From Plasmopara viticola (Eukaryota > Oomycota > Peronosporomycetes > Peronosporales > Peronosporaceae): DNA of 64,000 nt. Each line of letters starts with the position of its first letter. Positions within the stretch are counted from its first letter, which is position 1. The notes under the pieces were generated by a model. That model did no database searches. It saw only the letters and a program-made list of their open reading frames with translations, and was not told where the DNA came from. The stretch is taken from the NCBI GenBank assembly GCA_001695595.3, contig MBPM02000001.1, forward strand, positions 62,001-126,000, written 5' to 3'. Positions 34,721-46,113 of the stretch are shown piece by piece. The position numbers and the translations under genes were made by a program.

Positions 34721-37328
34721 AGCCCGCCAGCACAGGGGGGGTGTTGAAAGCCATAAGTCACGACGGTGTCGTCGGCTTGAAAATCATGGCAACACGGGCA
34801 TAGTGGTGTCCGTGTGTCAACTAAGTAAGATGGTGCAATTGGCTCATGTTTGAGCAAGTATTATTGGGAAGGTAACAGCAAGGATGTTTATAGATACACC
34901 ATCATCTTCCGATACAATGATGGCAGACAGGAAAAGTTTGCAGCTTGTCGTTCGTATTGGCCAAGTGCTGCGTCAAGTTAGCAGCTGACCACCCACGCAG
35001 TTGTGAGAAGGACGCTAATGCAAACCAACGCATGCATATTCAACTGTGAGATATAAGATGCAACAACGTTTCACTTTCATCGCAAACATATATTTGCCTC
35101 TTGTAGCGATGGGTTCCAAGTATCCGGCAAGAAGATTTTCCCTTCATAAGAATTAAATTTCCCTTTCAATGTATGTCGAAAAAATGTTTTTGTAGGTGGA
35201 TGCATTCGAAACTTCTGCTTTGCTAATTGCATTTAGCCAGCAGTTCTAATTTAGTTTTTCTTTGCCGCTAAGCGAATAAGACTCACATCATAGTTTCGGT
35301 TGTTTTCCTAGTTTCTTTTGTACTAATTCTACAGGAACTCGTGCTCCGAAAAGTAAAAAAAACTCGAATGTATGTAATTAGAGGGTTGCAAAGTTTTCGG
35401 TTCAAATGTTGCATTGTTGAGTGCGAATGCAATTACAGGAAATTTATCGGATCGCAATTGTGTTTAATAGTGCTAATACTACGCAGTGTACACGGCCAAC
35501 TCTTTTCGCCGCATTATATGTCAGTCGATCAACTCGGCATTTTTGATGGAGTGTTTGAAATGTATTCCGATTATTTCGATCTAGGATCACGAAAGGCTGA
35601 GGGTAATCACCAGCTTCTCTACGAAGCACTTTTCTCACGCTCAACCATCTTGGATAGACAAATACGGAAGACCAGTCGGCGATTTCTACTGCGCAATATA
35701 ATCGAGCAGTTGTGATAAGACTAAGGGGCCACGTCTGCACGCTCTTAAAGGTTGATCAAGCTTAGAGCGCACGAAAAAGTCTATTGACTTTTTGACGCAG
35801 TTTGGACTCTTCGCTCTAGACTTACGTCGGTCGATTTAAATGTGAAGCGGATGGGCTGCATGGCCAATGGTGTCCATCTTCTTCTCAAAAGCGTGTCTTT
35901 TTCCAAAGAAGGTACGACGGAATTGCTAGGGCTGAAGGCAAAAAAAATGCTTAACACGTACACGTGGCCGCTTAGTATCTGCACTTTCTACAAAAAACAC
36001 GCAAGCTGAAGCGGGTGTAATTTCCTTCGCGCACCTTCCATGTGAAGTACGTAATGAAGCAAGGCGCTTCCATTGGCCTTAAAAGCTAATTGTGAAGTGG
36101 CTTGGCTCTACACGGGAAGTATGACAGCCGTTGTACATCTTTGGAGCAATTGTCCGAGGACCCTTATCAGCAATGGGCGCTTCGTAGATAAGCCGCCGCG
36201 CATTGAAGTTTGGAAGGGATCTGAGCTCAAAGTTTACGCGCCCATTGCCTGTTTTGCATCATGGACTTCTCGAAGGTGAGCTATCCTCGACGAATTAAGT
36301 AAGCAAGGTGCAATCAAAGCTCACGAACTATAAGCGCATCGCCCGAAGTGGTTGTTATTTGGGTAAAATACTCCAGGAGGCCTTAATTTAAAAAAGACTA
36401 CTGATACCACTCAAGTTGAAGTAGTTAATAACGTTCTTAAAGCATGTGCATTATTCCCAGAAGGACGCGCAAGAATAGCGCTTTATATTGGACGAGGTGC
36501 CATTCGCAAACGCCACGCAAGTTATGGCCTCCAGAGAGCCCTCCCGAGATGCGAAGCACATGGAAATGCTGCTTGGCGCCATGGCATGCATCGGGTGATC
36601 AGTTACTGTTCGATAAATCCTCCTCCTCATCGTCGTACCGGGTATCTAGAGAGCGAGTAGATCTTTCACAAAAGGGCAGCTTGCGTCAGGAGGCGCATGA
36701 CCCGCCGCAAAGTTCTTCCGGAGTTTTCCTACCATAACAACTCTCTGATAGGCATCTTTTTAAGATTTGCCACTTACGGCTCGAAGGTAACATTTGCTGC
36801 AGAAGCAGCGTTTGTGATAAACAATTCCGTAGGCGCAAAGGTTTTGGTGCAATGGCACCTGTGAAAGCCAAAGCAGCCTTCTACGGTATTAGCTTGGTCA
36901 TGGAAAAATGCCCCGCCCCTTTGCAGCCTACTCGGTACCACATCAACTTTTTATATTTAAGTTAAGAGTACTCAATCCTCACCAACTGAACAAAATCCAA
37001 GCCTCAGCCATCAGCCATGACATAAAGACGTTTCACCACAAAAGCGGTGAAATTTGGCCTTTTATTTAATGAAGCCTAACGCCTATTGTTATTTGCATAT
37101 TGAGGTATGTCAACATAATTTTTGTCTAAATTGTCTAATTTAGTTTGATGCATAACCAAAAGAGGTAGGATGATGGGCTAATCAATGTATCAACCACAGA
37201 TTAAAATCAATCGCACACGTGATCGTTCTTGGGAATTTCTAATATTTTTTAAACGCCTTTATGCAAGCTGCTGTGTGATCCCGTCACAATCTTTTTATTA
37301 TGTGTTATGTGCTTTGGTTTTCGGAAAA

Positions 37329-37644
37329 GGTTGGGGTGACGCCCTCCTTCCAAGCGCGGGGGCTAAGTGCTCGCGCGCTTCGGGCAGGTGCTCTCGGGCA
37401 TCTGCAGGTCTCTAACGAGTCTCACCCTCGACGCGACGGTCTCCAGCACCAGGGCGCCACCTGGGCTCTTACCAAGTCAGAACTACACAAAATAATGGAA
37501 GACCCTCACGGCCTCGGTGCTGGCTGCACTGCCCGCCGAACGAGACCCGACGTATGCGGACACCACTCTATGCCGTGGACTAGCCATAGAGCCTAGCACG
37601 TGCATAACTTGGCAACGCGATAACGTAATACAATACAATACAAT
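37329..37644 (+). mobile_element. SINE-like retroposon, copy 2, with target duplication
   Basis: About 316 bp, same 5' end (GGTTGGGGTGAC) and ACAAT-repeat tail as the copy at 28492. An 11-bp direct repeat GTGCTTTGGTT flanks it (37309-37319 and 37645-37655), with nine extra bases between the left repeat and the element. That pattern fits target-primed reverse transcription by a LINE. I found no clear A/B boxes, so the source RNA is unknown. Confidence 0.85.
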
Positions 37645-37985
37645 GTGCTTTGGTTCAACCTTTGGTTAGCAATACGCAGATGCAAATCGTTATAAATATT
37701 GACTGGGCGCTGCCTACGGGAAGAGCCATCTATCAAATATAAAATCCTGGCTTTCAATCGCTTACCTCGTGCATAGCACATGTTCTATTGACTAATAAGT
37801 TTGTAGTCTACAGGTACAAACAACTTTGGCCCAAAGTCTCCAAATCTGAGTAATGACCTGATCCAGACAAAATCGTGAGATGAATTGCGCTCATTAATAG
37901 TAATAAGTTCTACAACGCAAAGACGCGAAGAAGAGACGTTGTGGGGGCTGCTGCAAGGGAATGTTGCAAAATCAAACACAAATGC

Positions 37986-38586
37986 TTATTCTAATTCAAC
38001 AACCGCGCCTACTCCCTTCAGTTTCTCGACAAGTTCATCAGCCTCCTCCCTCTTCACGTCCTTTTTTAATATACTTGGAGCCCCCTCCACGAGTTCCTTC
38101 GCCTCCTTCAGACCCAAACCGGTAATAGCGCGCACTTCTTTAATGACCTTAATCTTGCTCTTGGCATCGAAACTGGCCAACTTCACATCAAAAGCAGTTT
38201 TTTCCTCCTTGACTTCTTCAGCAGCAGGAGCACTACCTGCAGCACCACCACCACCCAGTCCAACTTGAAATGCCGACTCGGCAATGCCAAACTTCGTCTG
38301 TAACAGAAACATTGCCCAAAATTAATACGCTTTACAGCAAACTAGCTGCATTGTTTTGCACCTGGATAGCGTGCGATAGCTCAGCAATCTCGACCATGTT
38401 AAGTTCAAGAATCTGGTTTAGCACTGTCTGCACCTTAGAGGTGAGCGCCAGCTCATCCTCGGCGCTCGTTGGCACGTTATCCGCTCTCTCCGAATAGAAT
38501 AAGGCCTGATTCAGCAGCATACTACTACCACGAAAGCGGCGCACAGCCGCATTGCGAAGCGCTACTCGAGACACTCGCGAGAGCAT
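37986..38586 (-). CDS. MRPL12: Mitochondrial ribosomal protein L7/L12 (bL12m)
   Basis: Two exons on the minus strand, 38586-38362 and 38297-37986, joined in phase 0 over a 64-bp intron (GTGCAA...TTACAG), give 178 aa. The first 25 residues ([20 protein letters not shown]) are basic and hydroxylated with no acids, typical of a mitochondrial presequence. The N-terminal dimerisation region ([20 protein letters not shown]) is followed by a Gly/Ala hinge and the C-terminal L7/L12 domain ([20 protein letters not shown], then [15 protein letters not shown]). L12 forms the flexible stalk that recruits translation factors to the mitochondrial ribosome. The gene is divergent to ribophorin I, with 157 bp between start codons. 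Confidence 0.95.
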
Positions 38587-38600
38587 TTTAAGCTGTCCAA

Positions 38601-38620
38601 CAAAAATGTGTTCATGACCA
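38601..38620 (-). promoter_or_regulatory. Initiator-like element of the bL12m gene
   Basis: On the minus strand TGGTCATGAACACATTTTTG partly matches the oomycete Inr (TCATTYYNCAWTTT) and lies 15-34 nt before the start codon. It falls in the 157-bp region shared with ribophorin I. Confidence 0.35.
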
Positions 38621-38743
38621 ACCGATTCATATATATGAAGACACTGATTAGCTTATAAATGTAGCAGTAGTTTTGACCAATAAAAACAAAGATATACATG
38701 GTGCTACGTGTCGAGGTGGGGGATATTCGAAAGAGACTTGACG

Positions 38744-40206
38744 ATGAACCGTGTCCTGTTGCTCGCGGCGGCAGTAGCAGTTACCACTGTGCATGGAGAA
38801 ATCGTTAACCAGTCGGTAAATTTGCCGCCCCTATATCGTTCGTAACTTCAAATCAATCTATTCTTACGGCTTATGTTCAGGTCAAACGCACGCTCGACTT
38901 GACCAAGCACGTGGTGCGTGAGCTCACCGAGTATCAATTTTCTGACGCCGATGCTAAGGTGAAGGAGTACGATGTGGCGTTCCCGCGAACCCTTGAAAAT
39001 CGCATGGCCTACGTGTCAGCACGCTGCGGTAAGATATTGTGCGAGGTCGTGCCAGCAACGGTCCAGCACGCGGCCACGGTGAAGACGCCTGAGAATGCCG
39101 CACTTTACACGATACTGCTCAAGAAGCCTGTGCCGCCAGGTGAGACAGGAATCATAAAGGTCACTGCGTACTTCACGCGTGTGCTGACGCCCTACCCGGC
39201 CGAGATCTCTCAGACAGAGGATCAGTTTGTGCTCTTTGAAACCAACTACCTTGTAACTTCGCCCTACGTCACCAAGACACAGACGACCAAGCTTAAGCTA
39301 CCTTCTGGAAAGGTGGAAAGTATCACTGCACCCGAGCCTATCTCGAGAAAGGGCTCAAGTATCACCCTTGGACCTTACTCGGACGTAAAGTCGTGGGCAG
39401 ACACTTCGGCTATGAGTGTGCATTTTAAGAATCATGCTCCATTCATGACCATTACGAAACTCACGCGTGAAATTGAAATATCCATGTGGGGACGTGTGTC
39501 TTTTGAGGAAGTGTACGACATGGAACACACTGGTGCTAAGTTGAAAGGTGGCTTTTCTCGCTTCGACTACGTGCAGACACAGCAGCGCGGGGCTTCATTC
39601 CATGAGATGCATGCGCACTTGCCTCGAGACTCTGTGAACGTGTACTACCGTGACCAAATTGGAAACATCTCTACTTCGCGTCTGCGTCCTGCTAGCCGTA
39701 CGGGTACGTACCAAGAACTTGAGTTTAAATCGCGGTTCCCGTTATTTGGTGGATGGAAGAGTCAGTGGTATCTTGGTTACTCTGTCCCCACATACTCGGT
39801 GCTCAGCCACTTTGGAAACACGTTCAAGCTCAAGGTCGACTTTTCAACTCCTATTCAGGGTGCCTCGGTAGATGATCTTACTGTTAAAGTCATTTTTCCG
39901 GAAGGCGCCACTAATGTGCAAGCCATCGTGCCGTTTAGTTTGGATGGCACGAGCGAGACGACGCGACAGACGTACCTGGACACGCCCGCGATCGGTCGTC
40001 CTGTGCTGATTTTGGACAAGAAAAATGTGGTAGCTGCCCATAACTTGCCTTTTGAAGTAACCTTCGACTTTCCGAAGCACTTTATGATGCACGAGCCGCT
40101 GTTGCTAGTGTCGGCCTTTCTAGCCTTTTTCATGATTTGCATGCTCCTCTTCCGTCTGGACATTAGCATTGCGAAGAAGTCGGTTCTTAAGAAGAAGACG
40201 GCTTAA
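38744..40206 (+). CDS. OST1: Ribophorin I / OST1, oligosaccharyltransferase subunit
   Basis: Two exons, 38744-38815 and 38881-40206, joined in phase 0 over a 65-bp intron, give 465 aa (yeast Ost1 is of similar length, animal ribophorin I longer). Exon 1 encodes a signal peptide (MNRVLLLAAAVAVTTVHG). The luminal domain has family segments such as YSDVKSWADTSAMSVHF, FSRFDYV, LPRDSVNVYYRDQIGNIST, FPLFGGWKSQWYLGYSVP and FDFPKHFMMHEP. One transmembrane helix lies at about 430-449, and the chain ends in KKTA, a KKXX-type ER retrieval signal. It is a non-catalytic subunit that helps deliver nascent chains for N-glycosylation in the ER. The divergent neighbour is bL12m. Confidence 0.96.
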
Positions 40207-42040
40207 GTGAGGCCAGAGTAGTACTATTTTTAATAATAGTACCGTAAATTGTAAACTCTGTCGTGCTACATCTCAATTGCAATTAATCTTCAAATTAAAG
40301 TGCTATCACAAATATTACCTCGGGTATACTTTCCGCACAAACGCGTAACCCATCATTCTTTAAGAGCTTGTTTGAACGGCACTTGCTGTGCCGGTTGTTT
40401 CATACGGATATGTGGTGCTGTCAATCAGTAGTTTAGCAATGGTGCGGGAAATACCTCAATCCGAGAAAATTCATTGGTCGCCAGTATCCGAAACTGTGGG
40501 TGTAACTTGTAAGCCCTGGATCTGAGTTTAAGTTAAAAAAGTGCGTTACGGCTCGCGGGGTGGCAAATATATTCATTGAATGTGAGCACTGCAGCACAAT
40601 GTCGCTTGTCACGATCGTGCACATCTAGAGAATAATGTGGGCTTTTTGCCGCCAAACCGCACAGGAAAGGCTAATGAAGTCTTCCGCACCAGTTGTGAGA
40701 TTGCTTTTTGGAGTCACTTCTTAGCATTATTGCTGCCAAAATTTTAGCTCACACTTTCTTTGAGGAATTAGCGACGGCGATCGCTGCACTTCGTAGCACT
40801 TAAGAGAAGATGTAGTTAATCGACATCTAAGAGAGAAATAGAGAAGTGAGATCAGCTGCCTCAGGGCAGCTGACTATGCCGACAGTCCAACTTGGTCTTG
40901 TAGTTGGTTGCACAAGGACTTAACGCGGTGAGTGCGCGTCTTGACAAAAAATGACGAAAGTGCTCCCGTCTGTAAAAGTGGCTCCTAAGGCGGATGTTCT
41001 ACCCAAACCACAACTGCTCAAAGTGTGCGTAGAGGAAAGAAAGGTATCTCAAATCTAGGTATCAGAGATGGCCAAGATGTTTGTCCTGCTACGAGCAATT
41101 TGTCTTGCAATGCAATACGCACTAGCTTTAGCCGTCTTGAAGCTTGGTGGGGGAGCAAGCCAGTGGGCTCTCGCATAAAATTTCTTAATTAAGACCGCGT
41201 TCTCCACCAAGGGCAAGTCAAAACGTCAGCAAATGCAAATCGTTCAAACATGCGTGCCGTATACGGTACGCTCTCTCGCAGTCCACCATGGTAAAAATGA
41301 TTAGGTGGACTTTTATCAAAAGCTTCGACCGTTGAATATTGAGATGGCCAGGACCTTCTCTCAAGGGGGTGGTAGCTACCGTCTTCGCGGACGTGCTACT
41401 CACGGACATGACCCGGATTAAGATGTTGTGTGCTCTCTCGACTTCTTTTGAGGAGGCTGTAAAAATGACAATAATACTTTGAACCGGTAAGGTGGAGAGC
41501 TAGGAATTACCGTGCGGTCTAGTTCTCGTAAGTTTAATCTGTGCAGATGATGACGTGGGCGGTCTGCAAGCTGCTGGCTAGCGCATGGAATTTTGGCCGT
41601 GAAAATACCCATTTTGCGTATAGGTTGTCCCCGCCAAGCCGCAAGGTGAACGAACTATATTTCTTCGAGCCTCTAAGAGTGATAATGGACAATAGGGTGT
41701 TGTGTCAAAGATTGCCACGCTATATAACATGGATCGTGCCTGCAAGTCTAGCTCGCTGGCTGTTGAGATAGCCACGTAAATATTTACCGACCACGGGACG
41801 TCGGGCAAATATTCTTGAGACTCCTGAGAGAGCCATGTGCTAAAGTAATTTAAGCACACCAAAGTTATACAATTAATGCACACTGAGCGACAAGAAAGTG
41901 AATCACTGCATCTAGCATCCCGATGTAATACTAATCGACTTTGCTAGCGTCGAGGGCCGATTGGTCTTTTTGTACAAATCGCTAATTGTCCCATTGGCTT
42001 TGGCTTATCTTTGTGTCAATCTCTGTGTACGCGCTTGGTG
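40207..42040. other. Intergenic region, nothing recognised
   Basis: The 3' flank of OST1, then AT-rich DNA with short antisense-overlapping frames only. No gene, tRNA or mobile-element motif was found. Confidence 0.4.
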
Positions 42041-43760
42041 GTAAGATTTGTAATTTTAAATTTCAAGTTCAACTAGATTCGAAAATTGTGATGATAGTAA
42101 TGGATTATGGTGTGCTTATTATAATTTGAATTGGTCGTGCGAGTGAGAGTACGTTTCCGGTAAAAAAAATAGGTCATTCAGTGCTAAAGCTTATTCAGCT
42201 CCAACGGATATGGCAATAGTAGTGTGGATTGGTTATGATCCGAGTCGTATGCGGGAGCGCTAAGTGTATTATGTGGCAGTTCAACATAATTTTTACGTCA
42301 GTAGCATTCAGCTTTATCAAATAGTCCTGGCAGTTTGTTAGACTAGCACTTACCAAGCAGACTAGAGTTGGAGTCGCGGTGAGGAGTAAACGCGATTTTG
42401 CTGCTTTTCACTAGTGAGATACTGTATATGTTAATTGTGCGCGGTCTTTAACAAATATTATCGACAATTGTCCATTTTAGCTATGGCGTATTCTCGTGTC
42501 AATTACTCGTTAGGTTACGCGTAATCTTTGAAGAAGGCATCTTCGTACAGATAGTCTTAAAAGATTCCTGTAAGCGTATTTGATGGAATTAAGGGTAACT
42601 TCAATGCCAAAGCCCACTTGACTTCAGCAAATATAAAAATACTAGCAGGATGAGTAATGACGTGCTTGTTATGGTCCGAGTAGCTCGTGTGTGTGCGAGA
42701 GCGTTACATGCGTTTATGTTGCAGTTTGTTGTCTTCTGTACGTCTGTATTTTTGAATTTCCCTATTGTCTAGATGTTAAGTATAACTGGCTTTGACCAAG
42801 CAGACCAGAAATAATTGCGGGATACTTATAGTAAAGCCCACGTTGCCCAATGAGTATGGCAAGGTTGGTCCATATCGGTCGTGCGTGTGCGAGCACGCTA
42901 CGTTTTTATAAGTGTCAGTTTGTTATTTTGTGTACTTCAGTATCGCTTTACTTTTTCTAACCGTCAAGATGATTGGTTTGATTGGCTTTCACCGAGTAGA
43001 TCAGAACTGGTGTCGCATTGTGGGAACATCGATATTTTGCTGCTTTTCATTAGTGACAAGCCCGTTTCTTTAGGATGTATGCAGTCGTTCGCGGAATAAT
43101 TTTTTTAACCGATCAAAAATTTTCATTAAAAATTTTCGCGTGCAGTCTTTGCGACCGAGAAGTATACCCAATGCCAAAAAAATGCCACTTGGCTTCGACA
43201 ACGAAAAACATACTGAATTAAAAATGATGTGCTGCTTATGGTCCGAGTACTTCGCTTGTGTACGAGAGCGCGACGTGTGTCTATGTGGCAGTTTATTGAT
43301 TTGTGCACGTCAGCAACGTCCCACTTTTTCAAATAGTCTGGGGAATTAGTTGATCTGCTTTTCACTTAAAGATTCAGAGTTGGAGTCACGATAAGGATCG
43401 ATCGACATTTTGCTTCTATTTTTTCAATGTTCTGACATTATGTTTTGAGGGTTGCGCGGTCTTTTCACACAATGCTAATCAACTAGTGTCCTTCTTGGCT
43501 TCGGCTTATCCTCGAGTCAATCTCCGCGTACGAGCTTAGTGGAAAAAGGTGTGATCGATACTTAAGCATTCGTGGTTACAATGAGTATGATATTGGTAGG
43601 ATGAACAATGGTGTGCGTGCGTGAGCGGGAGCGCTCAATTATTTATGAGGCAGATTATTTTCTTTGCTAGCTAGTATTGTTGTAACCCTTGATATTAGTC
43701 TAGGTTGTTACTTTAACTAGCTTGGATCAATAATTAGAGTATAAAAGTAAAATAGTTACT
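42040..43760 (+). repeat. Second, decayed tRNA-Glu-derived tandem array
   Basis: Five degenerate tRNA-Glu units can be followed at about 42320-42392, 42765-42832, 42955-43027, 43330-43400 and 43690-43745. The best (42955-43027) keeps GATTGGCTTTCACCGAG and ends TTGTGGGAACAT. Each is preceded by a GT-rich run ('cgtgcgtgtgcgagcacgct') and a 'tgtggcagtttgttg' word, the counterpart of 'tgtgacagtttggtag' in the 1-3330 array, and followed by 'ttttgctgcttttcattagtga'. They therefore descend from a whole repeat unit, not just from a tRNA. Confidence 0.7.
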
Positions 43761-43899
43761 TAAACTTTTCAATCCAAATTATTAGACTACCAGCGTTTTT
43801 CTCATCAATTTTTGTATGGATCAATATTCGTCATATTTGGCTTTTTTTATCTCGTGTCATTCTCCGCGTGAGAGCTTGGAGGAAATGGAGGCTTTAGCG

Positions 43900-44920
43900 T
43901 TAAAATGACTTCTTTTTTCTTTCAGTGCATATACAGATGTGTTGTCGCGAAATTTATCTAAAGCCTTCTTTTGACAAGTATTGTTTGCGCACAAAAAGCG
44001 CTCAGAATGAGCTCGGAGAATTTAGGAGAAAAGGTAGTCAACCAAAGAAGGACAGCAACAATGCTTTCACGCTTGGACTCAAACCTAGAATAAGAAGCCA
44101 GCGGTGAGAACTGTCAAAATGCTATAAATGGAAGTTTAAGGGTACAAATTTGGCAAATTAAAGCTGGCACACGAATCAACATACACTCGCCGTACAAACG
44201 CGTAAGCTTTTCCGATTATATTTTGCACACCACTCCTCACCTAGCTTACTTTCCATTTATTAGGAGCAAAGTATGCTCAAGCAGTGATGTCATTTTTGAT
44301 TTCATCCAGTACGAATGTAACATTCGTCGTAAAAAGAACTCAGAGCCAAAAATGGCATTTATTGTTCGTGCAAAAATAGCTTCTTAAAGGATAAATAATA
44401 AATCTCAAGTTACTAGAAAAGAACAGCAAGAAGGCAAATGATCTCCACGCCGGACTCAAATAGGATCCTGATGGATAGTAAAATGAAGCCTTAGGTATCT
44501 AAGCGATATATTTGAGATCGATGAGTGATACAAACTCTTTTAAAAGACCACACAGCCAAATTAATACAACTACACCCATTGTACACACGCACGAGCTAGC
44601 CGAATCAAAGCATGTACACCGTTGCTCAACCGACTTTGTCACGTTTGTGTGAGCTGATTCGCTTCGTGACTTACATTTTTTTACTTCTTTTAACGCATAC
44701 GCAGATTATATCACAAAATAGCTTTGAAACATAAGAAAAAAGATAAATGCCGATGTGCATTCTTAAAAAGTCTCGAAAAACACAAAAAAATAGGCGCCAC
44801 TAAAAAAAGAGTAGCAAGATACTCTTTTACCCCACACTGCGACTCAAAAACTGTGTCTACGGGTGAAAAGACAACAGTAAAAACTACCAATACAATGTAA
44901 ATAAGAAAGATGAGCAGTGC
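43900..44920 (-). repeat. Decayed tRNA-Glu-derived repeats, minus orientation
   Basis: Reverse-oriented relics: CCCCACACTGCGACTCAAAA...CTACGGGTGAAAAG (44829-44872) is the reverse complement of a decayed T arm and anticodon loop, and similar pieces appear near 44065-44105 and 44430-44480 (GGACTCAAACCTAG, CGGACTCAAATAGG). The 91-codon minus frame with two hydrophobic runs at 44711-44986 lies inside this repeat and is probably not a gene. Confidence 0.55.
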
Positions 44921-45103
44921 AATCCACACAAGCCAAAAATTAAATTTGGCGAGATGCTGTAAATCTCTGTCGTCCGTTTGCCCCAAAATTCACGACGACT
45001 TGAATTTGCGCGCCCTATACATTGGTGTGCGATAATGATAGATAATATGCAAACTTCTCGTGTAGGGTATCATGCACTTCTAGGTCGTCCCCAGCGTCAT
45101 GCA

Positions 45104-45258
45104 CATTACCCTATACTTGCTGATTTCTCGCATTTAATCCACGTGCACGCGTGTGTACTCATTGTAAGCGAAACACCGCCCATTACCCTATCCTTGCTGA
45201 TTTGTCGCATTGAATCCACGTGCACGCGTGTGCACTCATTGATAAGCGAAAACCGCCC
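45104..45258. repeat. Direct 77-bp tandem duplication
   Basis: Two adjacent units, 45104-45180 and 45181-45258, both start CATTACCCTAT and contain ATCCACGTGCACGCGTGTG, differing at about seven positions. Each contains the palindrome CACGTG. It lies about 0.9 kb upstream of aconitase. Confidence 0.85.
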
Positions 45259-45296
45259 GTCGAAAGAAACTTGTAGGTCGGGCGAATGTGTTTGAA

Positions 45297-45791
45297 TCAC
45301 GCTTTCCAATAATCAATTTTAAACATCGTAAAAATCGTGGCTGTGCGGTGCGTCGCCGTTGCGAAAAGCTCATGCCCTTTCTCAATTTCACTCTCAGACA
45401 TAGTGTCGCACCAGCGAGGGGTCGAAGAAGGGTATGTACTACGGGAACAAACCGCAGCGGTGAATGAATGCTTGGCGGGCGGCAGTCGGGGTGCGGAACC
45501 ATCACACTCGTCGTCGTCGCCCGTGTGTTCGTCAAGCATTTTTCCAGGGGCAGCAGCCCGATGGCTTTTGAGAACCCAGGACATTGATCATTGCTGGCGT
45601 GGCGTTGCAGAGCTTGTGAACTCAAGCGAACTGTTATCGCAATGTTTGCATTGCGCTTGCGCAGACTTCTGCTTCCCAATTGGTGCCAGTTGATTGAACT
45701 CCTTTGAAAGGGTAGACTGTTGGCGTCCGGTGCCAGTAACGTTAGCAGTGCTCGAAGAACGGTGAAAGGATTCGACGGTTTTGTGGCTCAC
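45297..45791 (-). pseudogene. Possible BED-type zinc-finger ORF relic
   Basis: A minus-strand frame from 45791 to 45297 is open except for one TGA at 45587-45585. It reads FNQLAPIGKQ, then AQCKHCDNS, and after the stop VLKSHRAAAPG, an arrangement like the C-X2-C...H half of a BED finger from hAT-type transposons. It continues with an acidic patch and a Ser-rich tail. The match is short, so the identification is weak. Confidence 0.35.
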
Positions 45792-46068
45792 TTAGGTTTT
45801 GGGTGGATCAAAAGTTAAAAATAAGGCATATTTTCAGGTGCATTTTACATGCATTTTGAATGCGCTATTTTAAATTCGATTAAAAATTAATGGACCACTA
45901 GGCAGACCACCAGATTTTAGGTTTTTACATTTAAACGTGCGGTCGGCAGCCGTGCCCTCTGCAAATACAGTGTATAGAGAGATGACGCGTATTCAGTACC
46001 GAAATAGAACCGTAGCTAAGAGGGGCGACGTTGCTGAAGCTACGATTTTACTGTATCCACTTCATTTC

Positions 46069-46086
46069 GCGATTTCTTTGCAATCA
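46069..46086 (+). promoter_or_regulatory. Initiator-like element of aconitase
   Basis: ACTTCATTTCGCGATTTC resembles the oomycete Inr consensus and lies about 30 nt upstream of the ATG at 46114. Confidence 0.45.
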
Positions 46087-46113
46087 AAACAAACCCTCAC
46101 CCGCCCTTGGAAT

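Larger units (their letters stand above)
28809..37328. other. Gene-free region with decayed retroelement debris
   Basis: About 8.5 kb without a supportable gene. The clearest trace is at 34637-34720, where a frame reads VVKYVGICVTCQRVK, the second half of a gypsy integrase HHCC finger. Other open stretches without recognised homology include a plus-strand frame around 33655-33870 (CAHC near its end), a 124-codon frame at 35341-35715, and a minus-strand 74-codon frame at 31241-31465. A tRNA-Pro-like relic lies at 33346-33417. Confidence 0.5.

Noticed and set aside
35341..35715. 124-codon plus frame in the gene-free region
   Set aside because: No motif recognised and flanked by broken sequence. 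It could be a gene relic but nothing supports a function.
44711..44986. 91-codon minus-strand frame with two hydrophobic segments
   Set aside because: It lies over a reverse-oriented decayed tRNA-Glu repeat, so the hydrophobic runs come from AT-rich repeat sequence. No conserved motif.
45236..45679. 147-codon minus frame
   Set aside because: It overlaps the BED-like frame in another phase and is compositionally random.
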